Below are positions 63,136 to 64,000 of a stretch of DNA of 64,000 bases, piece after piece. Source of the stretch: Brevundimonas sp. (GTDB taxonomy: Bacteria; Pseudomonadota; Alphaproteobacteria; Caulobacterales; Caulobacteraceae); the NCBI RefSeq assembly GCF_016742135.1, contig NZ_JACVCG010000001.1, forward strand, positions 372,001-436,000. Reading direction: 5' to 3'. The position numbers and the translations under genes were made by a program. Under the pieces are notes generated by a model. That model was given only the letters and a program-made list of their open reading frames with translations. It had not been told where the DNA came from and ran no database searches. The stretch's first letter is position 1. Each line of letters starts with the position of its first letter.

Positions 63136-64000
63136 ATGGCCTTCGTTCCTTTCGACGACCGTGACGGCTGGATCTGGATGGACGGCGACTTCGTGCCCTG
63201 GCGCGACGCGAAAACGCACGTTCTGACCCATGCCCTGCACTATGGCTCGTCGGTGTTCGAGGGTGAGCGTATGTACGATGGCGAAATCTTCAAGCTGACC
63301 GAGCACAGCGAGCGCCTGCGCCGCTCGGCCGAGCTGTTGGACTTCGAACTTCCGTACAGCGTGGCCGAGATCGACGCCGCCTGCAAGGCGACGTGCGAGC
63401 GAATGGGGCTGCGCGACTGTTATGTACGGCCTGTTGCCTATCGCGGTCCGGAGCAGGTCGGTGTCTCGGCCGGCAAGACGAAGATCCACGTGGCCATCGC
63501 CGTCTGGGACTGGCCCAGCTATTTCGACCCGGAGACCAAGGCGAAGGGCATCCGTCTGGAATGGGCCAAATGGCGCCGGCCTGACCCCATGACGGCGCCC
63601 TCGGCGGCCAAGGCGGCCGGTCTCTACATGATCTGCACCCTGTCCAAGACGGCCGCGGAGAAGCGCGGCTATGCCGATGCCATGATGCTGGACTGGCGCG
63701 GCTATGTGGCCGAGGCCACCGGGGCCAACGTCTTCTTCGTGCGGGACGGCGTAATCCATACGCCGCCGATCGATGGCATTCTCGATGGCATCACCCGCCA
63801 GACGGTGATCGCCCTGGCAGAGTCGAAGGGCATCGAGGTCGTGGTACGCCATATCCGGCCCGAGGAGTTGTCCACCTTCTCCGAGTGTTTCCTGACCGGC
63901 ACTGCGGTCGAGGTCACCCCGGTCAGCGAGATCGGCGAATATCGCTTCACTCCGGGTTCCATGACCCTCGACCTGATGGAGACCTATTCCCGCCTGGTGC
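63136..64000 (+). CDS. ilvE: Branched-chain amino-acid aminotransferase, 5' part only
   Basis: 288 residues from ATG 63136 to the window edge, with a GGGAG ribosome site. The fold-type IV PLP features are present: MDGDFVPWRDAKTH and LHYGSSVFEGERMY at the start, KAAGLYMICTLSKTAAEKRG with the PLP lysine region, EATGANVFFVRDG and FLTGTAVEVTPVSEIG. It transfers amino groups among Leu, Ile, Val and 2-oxoglutarate. About 5-10 residues are probably missing at the C-terminus. No stop codon is in the window. Confidence 0.95.
   Translation, partial: MAFVPFDDRDGWIWMDGDFVPWRDAKTHVLTHALHYGSSVFEGERMYDGEIFKLTEHSERLRRSAELLDFELPYSVAEIDAACKATCERMGLRDCYVRPVAYRGPEQVGVSAGKTKIHVAIAVWDWPSYFDPETKAKGIRLEWAKWRRPDPMTAPSAAKAAGLYMICTLSKTAAEKRGYADAMMLDWRGYVAEATGANVFFVRDGVIHTPPIDGILDGITRQTVIALAESKGIEVVVRHIRPEELSTFSECFLTGTAVEVTPVSEIGEYRFTPGSMTLDLMETYSRLV

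Overview
The window is high-GC alphaproteobacterial chromosome, almost certainly from Caulobacterales and most like Brevundimonas (inferred). The indicators are a CcrM-type adenine methyltransferase, CtrA-like boxes (TTAA-N7-TTAA family) and GANTC sites in front of ftsZ and ccrM, a long FtsZ linker, a TonB-dependent receptor with a sigma-73-like promoter, and close gene packing. No prophage, IS element, CRISPR array or plasmid function was seen.

Layout. 1-5.9 kb: a truncated FAH-family hydrolase, tRNA-Leu(CAA), a methyltransferase, a Bcr/CflA-like MFS pump, an M1 lipoprotein peptidase and a small beta-barrel outer-membrane protein with a structured leader. 5.9-11.6 kb (minus strand): a compact run of a methionine sulfoxide reductase (msrC), an SDR oxidoreductase, a CitE-like lyase, a KpsC-like Kdo transferase, a KAS III-like ketosynthase and a small unknown protein. 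11.9-20.6 kb: a Sel1 lipoprotein and a beta-helix protein, a tRNA(CAU) whose CCA end overlaps the beta-helix stop codon, a 0.9-kb gene-free stretch, a SIMPL protein, panD, sppA, a small membrane protein, an AmpD/AmiD-like amidase and a small secreted protein. 20.7-21.1 kb: the RNase P RNA (rnpB).

21.3-55.7 kb holds the division and cell-wall (dcw) cluster. The first block is mraZ-rsmH-ftsL-ftsI-murE-murF-mraY-murD-ftsW-murG, preceded by four MraZ-type repeats at exact 10-bp spacing. The second is murC-(GFA protein)-murB-ddl-ftsQ-ftsA-(TonB receptor)-ftsZ-lpxC. Between murG and murC lie about 10.6 kb with two small exported proteins, a WecG/TagA glycosyltransferase, a rhomboid protease, smc, two DsbA-like proteins, dciA, mutY and ccrM. 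Chromosome segregation, helicase loading, cell-cycle methylation, lipid II synthesis and divisome genes are thus in one neighbourhood. Two CtrA-like boxes and two GANTC sites precede ftsZ; one of each precedes ccrM.

55.7-64 kb: pgeF-midA-lgt on the minus strand, ubiK-like and ybjN-like genes, proC, a small exported protein, a histidine kinase/response regulator pair and the 5' part of a branched-chain aminotransferase gene that runs off the window.

No wholly new defence or mobile system is visible. The best leads are the cell-cycle control sites, the smc-ccrM block inside dcw, the KpsC/CitE/SDR/KAS III operon, the tRNA-stop codon overlap, and unexplained structured intergenic DNA. Start sites and promoters were chosen by reading; no searches were run.
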